Source: an uncultured Lachnospiraceae bacterium
GTDB taxonomy: Bacteria; Bacillota; Clostridia; Lachnospirales; Lachnospiraceae
Direction: 5' to 3'
Assembly: GCA_902779445.1 (NCBI GenBank)
Contig: CACZBM010000011.1
Span: 1-56,794, forward strand
Length of the DNA stretch: 56,794 bases
Shown here: one piece after another, positions 9,217 to 17,530 of the stretch
Layout: every line of letters begins with the position of its first letter
How positions within the stretch are numbered: position 1 is the stretch's first letter
Program-made: the position numbers and the translations under genes
The notes under the pieces: model-generated
What the model saw: the letters and a program-made list of their open reading frames with translations, nothing else
Database searches by the model: none
What the model was told of the DNA's origin: nothing

Positions 9217-9277
9217 TGTCATCCTGAGGGCTTTGCCCGAAGGATCTCTTAGATTCTTCGCTTCGCTCAGAATGACA
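9217..9277. repeat. Repeat family B, single copy inside the fab operon
   Basis: TGTCATCCTGAGGGC..GAAGGATCTC pairs imperfectly with GATTCTTCGC..GCTCAGAATGACA. It fills the fabH-fabK gap. The arms are in the opposite orientation to most other copies. There is no T-run after it, so it should not stop transcription. Confidence 0.8.
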
Positions 9278-9299
9278 TCAAATAAATAATGAGGTGTAT

Positions 9300-10199
9300 A
9301 TGAAATTTCTAAACGAGATCTTAGGAACAGAATTTCCCATAATACAGGGAGGAATGGCCAATATTGCAACCGGCAGTTTCGCTGCTGACTGCTCAAACGC
9401 AGGTGGGTTTGGTCTTATAGGTGTCGGAGGTATGAATGCCGATGCTCTTAAAAAAGAGATCAGTATATGCAGGGAAAAGACGGATAAACCCTTTGGGGTC
9501 AATATAATGCTTATGAATCCCGATGTGGATAATCTTGCCCGGGCAGTTATTGATGAAGGAATAAAGGTTGTCACAACCGGCGCAGGTAATCCCGGTAAAT
9601 ATATGGATGCCTGGAAGGCAGCGGGAATAATGGTTATACCGGTAGTTGCTGCCCCTATCCTCGCGAAACATCTGGAGGACTGCGGGGCGGATGCTGTCAT
9701 TGCAGAGGGTACAGAAAGCGGCGGCCACGTGGGAGAGATGACCACCATGACGCTGGTGCCTCAGGTCTGCGATACCGTGAAGATCCCGGTAATTGCCGCA
9801 GGCGGCATAGCAGATAACAGGCAGTTTAAGGCCGCAATGGCTCTCGGAGCGGTGGGAGTGCAGGTGGGGACCTGTCTCTTAGGCAGTTTTGAGTGCCCTA
9901 TACATGACAACTACAAGCAGGCAATTATCAAGGCCAAGGGCAGCGATACCGTTGTTACCGGAAGAAGCGTAAATGCGCCGGTGCGTATCCTGAAAAATAA
10001 AATGGCCCGTCAGTACGTTAAGGAAGAAAAGGCAGGGGCAAGCAGGGATGAACTGGAGAAATTCACCCTGGGTTCCTTAAGAAGAGCTGTATTTGACGGA
10101 GATACCGATACCGGAAGTCTGATGGCAGGTCAGACCTGCGGCCAGATAACCGGGCTTAGAAGCCTGAGAGAGATATTTGAGAGTATTGCCCGTATTTAA
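9300..10199 (+). CDS. fabK: Enoyl-ACP reductase II (FMN-dependent)
   Basis: About 299 residues. It reduces the enoyl-ACP double bond in the last step of each elongation cycle. The TIM-barrel FMN-binding features match pneumococcal FabK: FPIIQGGMANIATG at the N-terminus, PFGVNIMLMNPDVDNLA, KVVTTGAGNPGKYM, AVIAEGTESGGHVG and IPVIAAGGIADNRQ. Nitronate monooxygenases share the fold, but the operon setting settles the role. ATG 9300 is preferred because GAGGTG (9291-9296) is at the right distance; the in-frame GTG at 9294 lies within that ribosome site. No FabI is present here. Confidence 0.93.
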   Translation: MKFLNEILGTEFPIIQGGMANIATGSFAADCSNAGGFGLIGVGGMNADALKKEISICREKTDKPFGVNIMLMNPDVDNLARAVIDEGIKVVTTGAGNPGKYMDAWKAAGIMVIPVVAAPILAKHLEDCGADAVIAEGTESGGHVGEMTTMTLVPQVCDTVKIPVIAAGGIADNRQFKAAMALGAVGVQVGTCLLGSFECPIHDNYKQAIIKAKGSDTVVTGRSVNAPVRILKNKMARQYVKEEKAGASRDELEKFTLGSLRRAVFDGDTDTGSLMAGQTCGQITGLRSLREIFESIARI

Positions 10200-10235
10200 A
10201 GGCTTCCCCCTTTGGGCGAAGCTGACTGATGAGGG
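10198..10235 (+). repeat. REP/MITE-like repeat, family A (shortened copy)
   Basis: GGCTTCCCCC..GGGCGAAGC followed by TGACTGATGAGGG, with the second hairpin reduced. It fills most of the fabK-fabD gap, directly before the fabD ribosome site. Confidence 0.7.
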
Positions 10236-10253
10236 TAATAGAGGAGGTATGAC

Positions 10254-11195
10254 GTGAAAACAGCATTTTTATACGCAGGTCAGGGAAGCCAGACCGTTGG
10301 AATGGGTAAAGACCTGTATGAAAAATATGGATCATTCAGAAAAGCATTTGATGCAGCTGACCTTTCATTTGATCTGAAAAAGGTCTGTTTTGAGGACCCT
10401 GACGGAGTGATCAATGAAACGGAATATACACAGCCCTGCATGACCGCTTTTGCAGTGGGTGTAAATGCGGTATTCGAAGAGCTGGGCATCGGGAAGCCGG
10501 CTTATGTTGCCGGATTATCTCTCGGCGAGTATTCGGCACTTTCAATGGCTGGAGTATTTGATGCGAAGACTGCCGTTGAGACTGTGGCATACAGGGGAAA
10601 GGTAATGGCAGACTGTGCTGAAGGGATCGATACCGGAATGACAGCGATCCTTGCCCTTCCCGTTGAAACGATACAGGAATGCTGTGACAAGGCAGGATCC
10701 GAGGGTATCGTACAGATATGCAATCTTAACTGCCCGGGTCAGACGGTAATAGGCGGAGAAAAGAAGGCTGTAGATAAAGCTTCGGAGCTCTGCAGTGCAG
10801 CAGGAGCCAGAAGATGTGTACCCTTAAAGGTCAGCGGTCCCTTCCATACATCTATTATGGAGCCGGCGGGAGAAAAGCTGTACGAGTATCTTAAGGGAGT
10901 TGAATTTGGAGAGATGCAGATCCCTGTACTCTTTAACTATCTCGGGCATGAGAAGGAAGATAAAGACGATATCAGGGAGCTATTAAGGCTCCAGATCCAG
11001 AGAAGCGTAAAAATGGAGGACACACTCACATACCTATTAAAAGACGGAGTGGATACCTTTGTAGAGATCGGTCCGGGAAAGGCACTTTCCGGATTTGTAA
11101 AGAAAACCGCCAAGGCGCTGGGGATCGAGGACTACAGGATATTTAACGTGGAAAATGCAGAGGATATAGAGGCCCTCATGAAAGAAATGGGATGA
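10254..11195 (+). CDS. fabD: Malonyl-CoA:ACP transacylase
   Basis: 313 residues. It loads malonyl groups onto ACP. The nucleophile elbow reads GLSLGEYSAL near residue 88, with Leu replacing the more usual His of GHSxGE. The partner His is in SGPFHTSIM near residue 200. The GTG start at 10254 is supported by GAGGAGG at 10241-10247; the ATG at 10249 is closed at once by TGA. A long family A repeat follows. Confidence 0.96.
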   Translation: MKTAFLYAGQGSQTVGMGKDLYEKYGSFRKAFDAADLSFDLKKVCFEDPDGVINETEYTQPCMTAFAVGVNAVFEELGIGKPAYVAGLSLGEYSALSMAGVFDAKTAVETVAYRGKVMADCAEGIDTGMTAILALPVETIQECCDKAGSEGIVQICNLNCPGQTVIGGEKKAVDKASELCSAAGARRCVPLKVSGPFHTSIMEPAGEKLYEYLKGVEFGEMQIPVLFNYLGHEKEDKDDIRELLRLQIQRSVKMEDTLTYLLKDGVDTFVEIGPGKALSGFVKKTAKALGIEDYRIFNVENAEDIEALMKEMG

Positions 11196-11198
11196 TAA

Positions 11199-11359
11199 CC
11201 CTCATCCGGCACTCACGTGCCACCTTACCGATGGCAGCCGTGCATGGCACGGCTATGCGCCATTCAAAACGTGCCACCGGCACGATTTGCCCCAGAGGGG
11301 GAAGGCAAAATAGGCTTCTCCCTTTGGGAGAAGCTGTCAGCGGAGCTGACTGATGAGGG
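11199..11359. repeat. MITE-like element, family A (long copy)
   Basis: 161 bp, beginning CCCTCATCC and ending GATGAGGG, so with 8-bp terminal inverted repeats. Inside are several short hairpins, including GTGCATGGCAC, GTGCCACCGGCAC and GGCTTCTCCCTTTGGGAGAAGC. It lies between fabD and fabG, holds no convincing reading frame, and has no T-run that would end transcription. It has the look of a non-autonomous mobile element. Confidence 0.75.
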
Positions 11360-11374
11360 AGTAAGGAGGAAAAC

Positions 11375-12136
11375 ATGGAAACAGTAGATAGTATCATCCG
11401 TTGTGCTCTGGTAACCGGGGGAAGTCGCGGCATTGGAAGGGCGGCAGCCGTTGCTCTTGCAAAAGCAGGGCATCCGGTGATGATCAATTATTCGGGAAAT
11501 AAGGAGGCAGCTGAAGAGACGGCAGCCCTTTGTAAAGAATCAGGTGGAGACGACCTTCCGGTATTTATTGAGAAAGCAGATATTTCCGACGAGGAAAGTG
11601 CGGCAAACCTTGTTAAGAGCGCTGAGGAAAAACTGGGACATATTGACATTCTCGTTAATAATGCAGGGATCACAAGAGACGGCCTCATTCTCAACATGAA
11701 AACCGAAGATCTGGAGGCAGTCCTTGATACGAATCTTAAAGGCACGTTTTTCTGCTGCAGGGCAGCATCCAAACTCATGATGAAGAGGCGTTTCGGCAGG
11801 ATCATAAATATGGCAAGTATCGTAGGCTTACACGGAAATGCAGGGCAGTCCAATTATTCTGCCAGTAAAGCAGCTGTGATCGGCCTCACGAAGAGCCTGG
11901 CAAAAGAGCTTGCCAGCAGGAAGATCACCTCAAATGCCATAGCTCCGGGATATATTGATACAGACATGACAAAGGAGATCAACGAAAAGGCAGTCGAGGC
12001 CATGATGAGTACGATTCCCTTAAAAAGAGCCGGGAAACCGGAAGAGGTGGGGGCACTTGTGGCGTTTCTCGCATCGGAGGAAGCGGCATATATAACAGGT
12101 CAGGTAATAGGTGTAGACGGAGGAATGGGAGCTTAA
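11375..12136 (+). CDS. fabG: 3-oxoacyl-ACP reductase
   Basis: 253 residues, a short-chain dehydrogenase. The nucleotide-binding loop TGGSRGIGRA is at about residue 14 and NNAG near residue 98. The catalytic Ser, Tyr and Lys are in MASIVG and YSASKAA near residues 148-167. It uses NADPH to reduce 3-oxoacyl-ACP. The start follows AAGGAGG directly after the family A element. Only 4 bp separate its stop from fabF. Confidence 0.96.
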   Translation: METVDSIIRCALVTGGSRGIGRAAAVALAKAGHPVMINYSGNKEAAEETAALCKESGGDDLPVFIEKADISDEESAANLVKSAEEKLGHIDILVNNAGITRDGLILNMKTEDLEAVLDTNLKGTFFCCRAASKLMMKRRFGRIINMASIVGLHGNAGQSNYSASKAAVIGLTKSLAKELASRKITSNAIAPGYIDTDMTKEINEKAVEAMMSTIPLKRAGKPEEVGALVAFLASEEAAYITGQVIGVDGGMGA

Positions 12137-12140
12137 AGCT

Positions 12141-13382
12141 ATGGAAAAAAGGAAGGTAGTTGTAACAGGTATCGGAACCGTTAACCCCATCGGAAACAGT
12201 GCAGAGGAAAGCTGGGAAGCTATCCGGCAGGGAAGGCACGGTATCACGGAGATAACCCGGTTTGATGTTTCGGATTTCACCGTGAAATTTGCCGGGGAAG
12301 TTAAGAACTTTGACTTTGCTGAAAAATACAGTAAGAAAGAGGCAAGGACTATCGATCTCTTTTCCCAGTATGCCATATATGCAGCAGATGAGGCTATTTC
12401 CATGAGCGGACTTGACTGTTCAAAAGAAAACCCGGATGAAACAGCGGGTGTAATTATCTCAAGCGGAATAGGCGGCATAGGGCTTACTGAGCAGGAGCAC
12501 GACAGGGGCCTTGAAAAAGGGTTTGAGCGGATCAATCCCCATTATATTCCAATGACCATAGCCAATATGGCAGCGGCTCATATTGCCATAAGATACGGAC
12601 TTAAGGGCATGTGCTCATGTCCGGTTACAGCCTGCGCAGGAGGAAGTAATGCTGTCGGGGATGCTTTCCACAGGATCCGTGACGGATATGAAGAAGTGAT
12701 GGTCTGCGGAGGTACCGAGGGCGCTATCACACCGGTAGCCATCGGCGGATTTGCCAGCATGAGGGCACTTAGCCATGCGGAAAGTGTTGACAGAGCCAGC
12801 ATTCCCTTTGATGCAGACAGAAGCGGATTCGTAATGGGAGAAGGCGCCGGAGTCCTGGTGCTGGAGTCTGAAGAACACGCTAAGAAAAGAGGCGCAAGGA
12901 TACTGGCAGAAATAGTGGGATACGGTGCAAACTGCGATGCCTACCATGTAACAGCTCCTTCTCCTGACGGTGAAGGCGGAGCAAGATGCATGGAACTGGC
13001 ATTAAAAGACGCCGGTATAAAGGCAGAGGATATAGACTATATCAATGCCCATGGCACATCCACACATCTTAATGATGCGGGAGAAACAGCCGCCATTAAG
13101 AAGGTATTCGGGGATCACGCGAAGAAGCTTGCTGTATCCAGCACAAAATCAATGACCGGACATCTTCTCGGAGGAGCCGGCGGAGTGGAAGCAGTATTCT
13201 GCGTTCAGGCATTACAGAACGGATTCATCCCTCCTACGGTGGGTTACAAGAACCCCGATCCGGAGTGTGATCTTGATTATATTCCGAATAAAGGAAGAGA
13301 AGCGGACTTACAATATGTTTTGAGTAACAGCCTCGGATTCGGCGGCCACAACGCCTGCCTCATATTTAAGAAAGGATCCTGA
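12141..13382 (+). CDS. fabF: 3-oxoacyl-ACP synthase II
   Basis: 413 residues, the standard length. The elongating condensing enzyme shows its Cys-His-His triad: Cys in VTACAGGSNA near residue 166, His in HGTSTHLND near residue 305, and His in SMTGHLLGGAGG near residue 340. It extends acyl-ACP with malonyl-ACP. It overlaps neither neighbour, but the gaps to fabG (4 bp) and fabZ (2 bp) imply tight coupling. Confidence 0.97.
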   Translation: MEKRKVVVTGIGTVNPIGNSAEESWEAIRQGRHGITEITRFDVSDFTVKFAGEVKNFDFAEKYSKKEARTIDLFSQYAIYAADEAISMSGLDCSKENPDETAGVIISSGIGGIGLTEQEHDRGLEKGFERINPHYIPMTIANMAAAHIAIRYGLKGMCSCPVTACAGGSNAVGDAFHRIRDGYEEVMVCGGTEGAITPVAIGGFASMRALSHAESVDRASIPFDADRSGFVMGEGAGVLVLESEEHAKKRGARILAEIVGYGANCDAYHVTAPSPDGEGGARCMELALKDAGIKAEDIDYINAHGTSTHLNDAGETAAIKKVFGDHAKKLAVSSTKSMTGHLLGGAGGVEAVFCVQALQNGFIPPTVGYKNPDPECDLDYIPNKGREADLQYVLSNSLGFGGHNACLIFKKGS

Positions 13383-13384
13383 TC

Positions 13385-13828
13385 ATGGAAGAAAGAGAAA
13401 AGCGTTCCCTTACAGCAACAGAAATAGCAGAGATCCTGCCCCACAGATATCCTTTTGCACTGGTAGACAGAATAGAAGATTATGAACCGGGAGTGTGGGC
13501 GAAGGGAATAAAGTGCGTCACCATGGATGAGCATTTTTTCCAGGGTCATTTCCCCGGACATCCTGTGATGCCGGGAGTACTCATAATAGAAGCTCTGGCA
13601 CAGACAGGAGCGGTAGCGATGCTTTCCCTTCCGGAAAATAAAGGTAAGATCGCCCTGTTCGGAGGCATTAAAAATGCCAGATTCAAAAAACAGGTTGTGC
13701 CCGGAGATGTACTCGAACTTTACTGCGAGATCACGGAGCAGAAGGGGCCTGTAGGAACGGGAAAAGCCGAGGCAAGAGTAAACGGGAAGCTCGCCTGTAG
13801 GGCAGAGCTTATGTTTGCAATACAGTAG
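13385..13828 (+). CDS. fabZ: 3-hydroxyacyl-ACP dehydratase
   Basis: 147 residues with the hot-dog fold signature LPHRYPFALVDRI and the active-site helix GHFPGHPVMPGVLIIEALAQ (catalytic His, with the Glu later in the helix). It dehydrates 3-hydroxyacyl-ACP to trans-2-enoyl-ACP for FabK. Preceded by AAAGGA. No FabA or FabM is in the operon, so the source of unsaturated chains is not visible here. Confidence 0.96.
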   Translation: MEEREKRSLTATEIAEILPHRYPFALVDRIEDYEPGVWAKGIKCVTMDEHFFQGHFPGHPVMPGVLIIEALAQTGAVAMLSLPENKGKIALFGGIKNARFKKQVVPGDVLELYCEITEQKGPVGTGKAEARVNGKLACRAELMFAIQ

Positions 13829-13846
13829 CATGCGGACGAGGGATAT

Positions 13847-14302
13847 ATGTTGAGTAAATCAATGAATGATCTGTACAGTGCCATGAGGGTGTACTTCTAT
13901 ATGCAGATCTATTCCAAATTTGAGACAAAAGAAGCTACACTCACAGCGGTAGAATCTTTTTCCATGGAATGTATAAAATATCTGGGAGAACCCACGGTGT
14001 CGGAATTTGCGCATTTAATGGGAATATCAAGCCCTAATGCTGCATACAAGGTAAATAGTCTCGTTAAAAAGGGATATATAGAAAAGAAACAGTCGGAAAA
14101 CGATAAAAGAGAATATCATCTGTGTCCGACAGAGAAATATATGAAATATTACAGGATCAGTCAGGAATACATCAATACTGTGGTTGACAGATGTATGAAA
14201 AGGTTCTCCGAAAAGGAGATAGAAAATCTGGATTCTATGTTTCAGATAATAAGATCGGAACTAATGCCGGAAATATCCCAGCAACCTCAGGAAGTGCAGT
14301 AA
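13847..14302 (+). CDS. MarR-family regulator ending the fab operon (FabT-like)
   Basis: 151 residues with a winged helix (EFAHLMGISSPNAAYKVNSLVKKGYIEKK at about residues 57-85, read here in parts) and a wing rich in charged residues (SENDKREYHL). In other Firmicutes, MarR-type FabT repressors encoded inside fab clusters bind the cluster promoter with acyl-ACP as corepressor. The position as last gene, 18 bp after fabZ, suggests the same logic. The palindrome at 6158-6185 is its likely target. Orthology to FabT is not proven, because the gene position and the operator sequence differ. Confidence 0.8.
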   Translation: MLSKSMNDLYSAMRVYFYMQIYSKFETKEATLTAVESFSMECIKYLGEPTVSEFAHLMGISSPNAAYKVNSLVKKGYIEKKQSENDKREYHLCPTEKYMKYYRISQEYINTVVDRCMKRFSEKEIENLDSMFQIIRSELMPEISQQPQEVQ

Positions 14303-14320
14303 AACTGCACTTCATTTTAT
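14291..14320 (+). terminator. Rho-independent terminator of the fab operon
   Basis: A 10-bp perfect stem, GAAGTGCAGT / ACTGCACTTC (14291-14300 and 14304-14313), with an AAA loop, followed by ATTTTAT. The stem begins inside the last codons of the MarR gene, whose stop TAA (14300-14302) lies at the loop. The run after it on the other strand is not T-rich, so it acts on the plus strand. Confidence 0.85.
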
Positions 14321-14321
14321 A

Positions 14322-14492
14322 TTATGCAAGCTTATCAGCCTTCTTCTTATTAAACTCCCTCTGGTAGTTCTCAAACTCTTCTTTTTCTTCCTTGGTGGAA
14401 GGTCTGAAGTTCTCACTTCCGCAATCGGGACATCTCTCCACAAGTCCCACTCTGTCAAACATAAAAAGACATTTCTTGCATGTGTAGATCAT
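14322..14492 (-). CDS. Small zinc-ribbon (rubredoxin-like) protein
   Basis: 56 residues. The sequence begins MIYTCKKC, continues to CPDCGS at residues 21-26, and ends in a long Lys/Glu helix finishing KKKADKLA. Two CxxC pairs (C5, C8, C21, C24) spaced 12 residues apart make a zinc ribbon or rubredoxin-like knuckle. On the minus strand AGGAGAG precedes the ATG at a good distance. An extended -10 box (TGtTATACT) lies further upstream near 14531-14540. It lies tail-to-tail with the fab operon. Function unknown; metal-dependent nucleic-acid or protein binding is plausible. Confidence 0.8.
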   Translation of the reverse strand: MIYTCKKCLFMFDRVGLVERCPDCGSENFRPSTKEEKEEFENYQREFNKKKADKLA

Positions 14493-14615
14493 TTTTGATA
14501 CTCTCCTGTTATACGGAACGAATTTTTCTTAGTATAACACAATAACAGTTGTTCATGTACAGGAAATAATTAAATAACTAACACTATTATTCGGTCGTCC
14601 GGAAGGAGGAAGATA

Positions 14616-15113
14616 ATGGAAGAAAACATGAGAAAAAAGGAGAAACGCATAGGGATCATCATGGCGGTAGTCATGTCAGCAGCCATGGGGATCATCGCAT
14701 CTATTGTCATTGCGGGAAATCCTGAAGCTAAAACACCGCCATTTCCTGTATTCTGCGCGATAAACCTTATAGAATCCATAATAGTCGGACTTTTGGTGGC
14801 CTTCATAATCCCCCTGGGAAGGATAGGAAAGGGTCTTGCGGATAAGGCGGGTGCCACGCCGCCGTCCATGAAATTTAATCTCATAAATTCCATTCCCTAT
14901 GCGATCGGAAATGCGGTCATAGTGAGTGCTGTCGTAAGCTTTATCAATATAGCCCAGGCCCATGCATCGATCCCGGCTGAAGAGGCGCCGCCTCTTATGG
15001 CAATGTGGATATCAGGCTGGCTCCCCCTGCTCCTTCCGGGAATAGCAGTAGGCTATGTGCTTGCAGTTATCATTTCTCCTATAGTTGTGGGGATAGTGAT
15101 GGGCCGCAGATGA
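14616..15113 (+). CDS. Four-helix membrane protein (DUF2798-like)
   Basis: 165 residues with four predicted membrane helices (about 12-32, 43-65, 95-115 and 130-160) and short loops. The overall layout recalls DUF2798-type small membrane proteins, but I cannot name a function. Ribosome site GGAAGGAGGAAG lies just before ATG. It is divergent from the small zinc-ribbon gene. The 120-bp gap between them contains TTAGTTATTTAA on the minus strand, resembling half of the second palindrome before acpP. Confidence 0.6.
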   Translation: MEENMRKKEKRIGIIMAVVMSAAMGIIASIVIAGNPEAKTPPFPVFCAINLIESIIVGLLVAFIIPLGRIGKGLADKAGATPPSMKFNLINSIPYAIGNAVIVSAVVSFINIAQAHASIPAEEAPPLMAMWISGWLPLLLPGIAVGYVLAVIISPIVVGIVMGRR

Positions 15114-15128
15114 GAGAAGAACTGCGGT

Positions 15129-16217
15129 TTAGAAAACGACCTGGTTTCTTCCCTTGGTCTTACCGAGATACAGCTTCTGATCTGCGGAATTGATCAGGTC
15201 ATCAATAGAATGGTGGAAATCATATTCTTCCAGTCCGAAAGTCATGGTAAGATGCATTTCGGTATCGTTATACTTAAATGAGGTCTGACTGATCTTTGTC
15301 CTTAAGTCATTGAGTTTGATAGCAGAAACATCTGCATTTTCGCTGGTAAATACGAAAAGGAATTCCTCGCCGCCCCATCTGGCAGCAAAGCCCTCTTCCT
15401 TCATCACATCACGGAAAATATCAGACAGCTGGACAAGGATCGCATCACCGGCTTCATGACCGAAAGTATCATTGATCTTCTTAAAATAATCAATATCCCC
15501 GATAGCGATATTCAGATAAAAATCGGTATCGTTTGATTTCTTCACATGCTTTTCAATACGCTCTATGGCATCTCTTCTGTTCGGAAGATTTGTAAGGGTA
15601 TCGGTCTTTGCCAGTTTCTCGATCTTCTTATTATATTTCATGAGCTTCTGCTCCATCTCCATGGAATCTTTTGCGAAAAGCATGGAAATAACAAAGAAAA
15701 GGCAGAAGGTGAACAGTGTGTTTACGATATTAAGGACATAGCTCTGTACTTCATTGACCGTGTAAAACGGTACATGGGTATAGGCGTAAATATAAAGCGT
15801 GATCCTGAAGGCGCAGAGGAAAACGGCCCACAGGACTTTATAAGCGATATCCTTATAGGATGTAAGGAGCGAAAACAGGAAAAGGGTAAAAATAATGTGC
15901 TGGTATGAACAGTTCCAGCCAAGAAGCGCGATAAAGGCGGCTATCCATCCGAGAGTCAGAACTTCTATATAATGCTGGGTAAGGATGGTATATCCCTGAT
16001 ATGTCAGAATGAATGCGCCTACATAACCAATGAAACAACAGACTGCCAGGATCCCGGCCCGGGAATAGCGTGCAAGAAACAGATCTACTATCTGGATCAC
16101 AAAGAATAAAGCAAGAAAAAGAGATGTAAATCTCATGATAACAGAAGACTTCTTTGTCTCGTTCTCATTGGCTACATCGAGCATGATCAGGTCTTGAATT
16201 TTCTTTATCAGATCCAT
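15129..16217 (-). CDS. Membrane diguanylate cyclase (GGDEF protein)
   Basis: 362 residues: an N-terminal region with about six membrane helices (residues 25-185), a short coiled linker, then a GGDEF domain. DTLTNLPNRR begins the domain, the metal-binding Asp is in IGDIDYFKKIND, and the active-site loop is GGEEF at about residue 281, so it should make cyclic di-GMP from GTP. The inhibitory RxxD site expected five residues before the loop is not visible. The membrane part is of an unrecognised 6-helix sensor type. The gene has no ribosome site; a -10 box lies 7 nt before the ATG. Confidence 0.9.
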   Translation of the reverse strand: MDLIKKIQDLIMLDVANENETKKSSVIMRFTSLFLALFFVIQIVDLFLARYSRAGILAVCCFIGYVGAFILTYQGYTILTQHYIEVLTLGWIAAFIALLGWNCSYQHIIFTLFLFSLLTSYKDIAYKVLWAVFLCAFRITLYIYAYTHVPFYTVNEVQSYVLNIVNTLFTFCLFFVISMLFAKDSMEMEQKLMKYNKKIEKLAKTDTLTNLPNRRDAIERIEKHVKKSNDTDFYLNIAIGDIDYFKKINDTFGHEAGDAILVQLSDIFRDVMKEEGFAARWGGEEFLFVFTSENADVSAIKLNDLRTKISQTSFKYNDTEMHLTMTFGLEEYDFHHSIDDLINSADQKLYLGKTKGRNQVVF

Positions 16218-16224
16218 AAGCTAA

Positions 16225-16252
16225 ATTTTACCAAAATATCAAATGAAATCAA
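16225..16252 (-). promoter_or_regulatory. Promoter of the GGDEF gene, leaderless layout
   Basis: On the minus strand TTGATT, 16 nt, then extended -10 TGgTAAAAT (the TAAAAT hexamer is at 16225-16230). Seven nt separate the hexamer from the ATG, so the RNA would start at or next to the start codon. Confidence 0.55.
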
Positions 16253-16273
16253 CCTATATTTTACGGGGTAGTG

Positions 16274-16279
16274 TATAAT
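16274..16279 (+). promoter_or_regulatory. -10 box for the CDF gene
   Basis: A perfect TATAAT, 27 nt before the chosen ATG at 16307. The -35 region (near 16251) is weak. Confidence 0.45.
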
Positions 16280-16306
16280 AGTTGTCATCCCATTCAGGAG
16301 AAAAAC

Positions 16307-17428
16307 ATGGACGCGATTACTACTGTTAGAGAAAAAACCCTTATAAAGACCAGCATTATAGGTATCGCTGCAAATCTTTTCCTTGCAGCCGTAAAAGCGG
16401 TGATCGGAATGCTGTCAAATTCCATTGCTATTATATTGGATGCAGTTAATAATGTTTCGGATGCAGCTTCTTCCGTGATAACCATCATCGGAGCAAAGCT
16501 TGCCGGGAAAGAGCCGGATAAGAAGCATCCTTTCGGCCATGGAAGGGTTGAATATATGACGGCTCTGGTGATAGCTGCCATCATTTTGTACGCAGGTATT
16601 ACTTCTCTTATAGAAGCGGTTAAAAAGATCATTAACCCGGAGATACCCGAGTACACCGCGGTTACTCTTGTGATCGTCGTGATCGCGGTTTTAGTGAAGG
16701 TGGTGCTGGGGCTTTATGTTCGGAAAAAGGGACGGGAGATAAAGGCTGAAACCCTTGTAAATTCAGGGACGGATGCCCTTATGGACGCCGTAGTTTCCAC
16801 AGCTACGCTCCTTGCGGCTATTATTTATATATTTTTCCATATATCTATAGAGGCCTGGCTCGGAGCTATTATCTCTCTTGTGATAATGAAAGCCGGAATA
16901 GAAATGGTGCAGGAAACGGTCTCAAAGCTCTTAGGAGAGCCCGGAGATATAGAACTCGTAAAGGAGATAAAAAAGACTATAGCGGAATTTCCGGAGGTAA
17001 GGGGAGTTTTTGACCTTATCCTCAATGATTACGGGCCGGACACGTATACCGGCTCCGTACATATAGAGGTGGATGACAGTATGTCCATGAGGGAACTGGA
17101 TATACTTACGAGAAATATCACCGACAGGATATTTGATAAAATGGGAGTCTATCTCACCGGCATCAGTATCTATTCCATAAACAGCTCGGAGCACATTACG
17201 GAACTAAGGAAGAATATCTCTTCTATTGCACTTCAGAATAAGTTCGTTCGTCAGATTCACGGCTTTTTCGTGGATGAAGAGAAAAAAGAGATAAAGTTTG
17301 ATTGTGTGGTAAGCTTTGACGCGGGAAGCCGTAAAACCGTTGTGGCAGATGTAAAGGAAAGAGTTCACGGGAAGTATCCTGATTACGATATAACCATACT
17401 TCTAGATACGGACTATAATGAATTGTAA
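16307..17428 (+). CDS. Cation diffusion facilitator (divalent metal efflux)
   Basis: About 373 residues with six membrane helices. The metal-site helices carry DAVNNVSDA near residue 45 and DALMDAVVS near residue 152, with the HPFGHGRVEYM loop between them, all typical of CDF proteins that exchange Zn2+, Mn2+ or Fe2+ for H+. The cytoplasmic part continues past the usual metal-binding fold for about 80 residues. I place the start at ATG 16307, behind CAGGAG. A longer frame opens at GTG 16271, but a TATAAT at 16274-16279 lies inside it, making that region promoter. Confidence 0.88.
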   Translation: MDAITTVREKTLIKTSIIGIAANLFLAAVKAVIGMLSNSIAIILDAVNNVSDAASSVITIIGAKLAGKEPDKKHPFGHGRVEYMTALVIAAIILYAGITSLIEAVKKIINPEIPEYTAVTLVIVVIAVLVKVVLGLYVRKKGREIKAETLVNSGTDALMDAVVSTATLLAAIIYIFFHISIEAWLGAIISLVIMKAGIEMVQETVSKLLGEPGDIELVKEIKKTIAEFPEVRGVFDLILNDYGPDTYTGSVHIEVDDSMSMRELDILTRNITDRIFDKMGVYLTGISIYSINSSEHITELRKNISSIALQNKFVRQIHGFFVDEEKKEIKFDCVVSFDAGSRKTVVADVKERVHGKYPDYDITILLDTDYNEL

Positions 17429-17443
17429 TTATGCAAAGAATAT

Positions 17444-17515
17444 ATAGATCCTTCGGCCTATGGCCATCAGGATGACACAGATGATTGTCATTCTGAGCGA
17501 AGCGAAGAATCTCTT
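17444..17515. repeat. Repeat family B, two half copies
   Basis: A right half (AGATCCTTCGG..CATCAGGATGACA, 17446-17476) precedes a left half (TGTCATTCTGAGCGAAGCG, 17486-17505), so the halves are in reversed order compared with other copies. Confidence 0.75.
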
Positions 17516-17530
17516 ATAGAGGAGGCCACT

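Noticed and set aside
9294..9299. GTG start of fabK at 9294
   Set aside because: This codon is part of the ribosome site GAGGTG that serves the ATG at 9300.
11199..11359. Internal terminator between fabD and fabG
   Set aside because: It has several hairpins but no T-run on either side, and the fab genes on both sides form one pathway. It is best seen as a mobile repeat.
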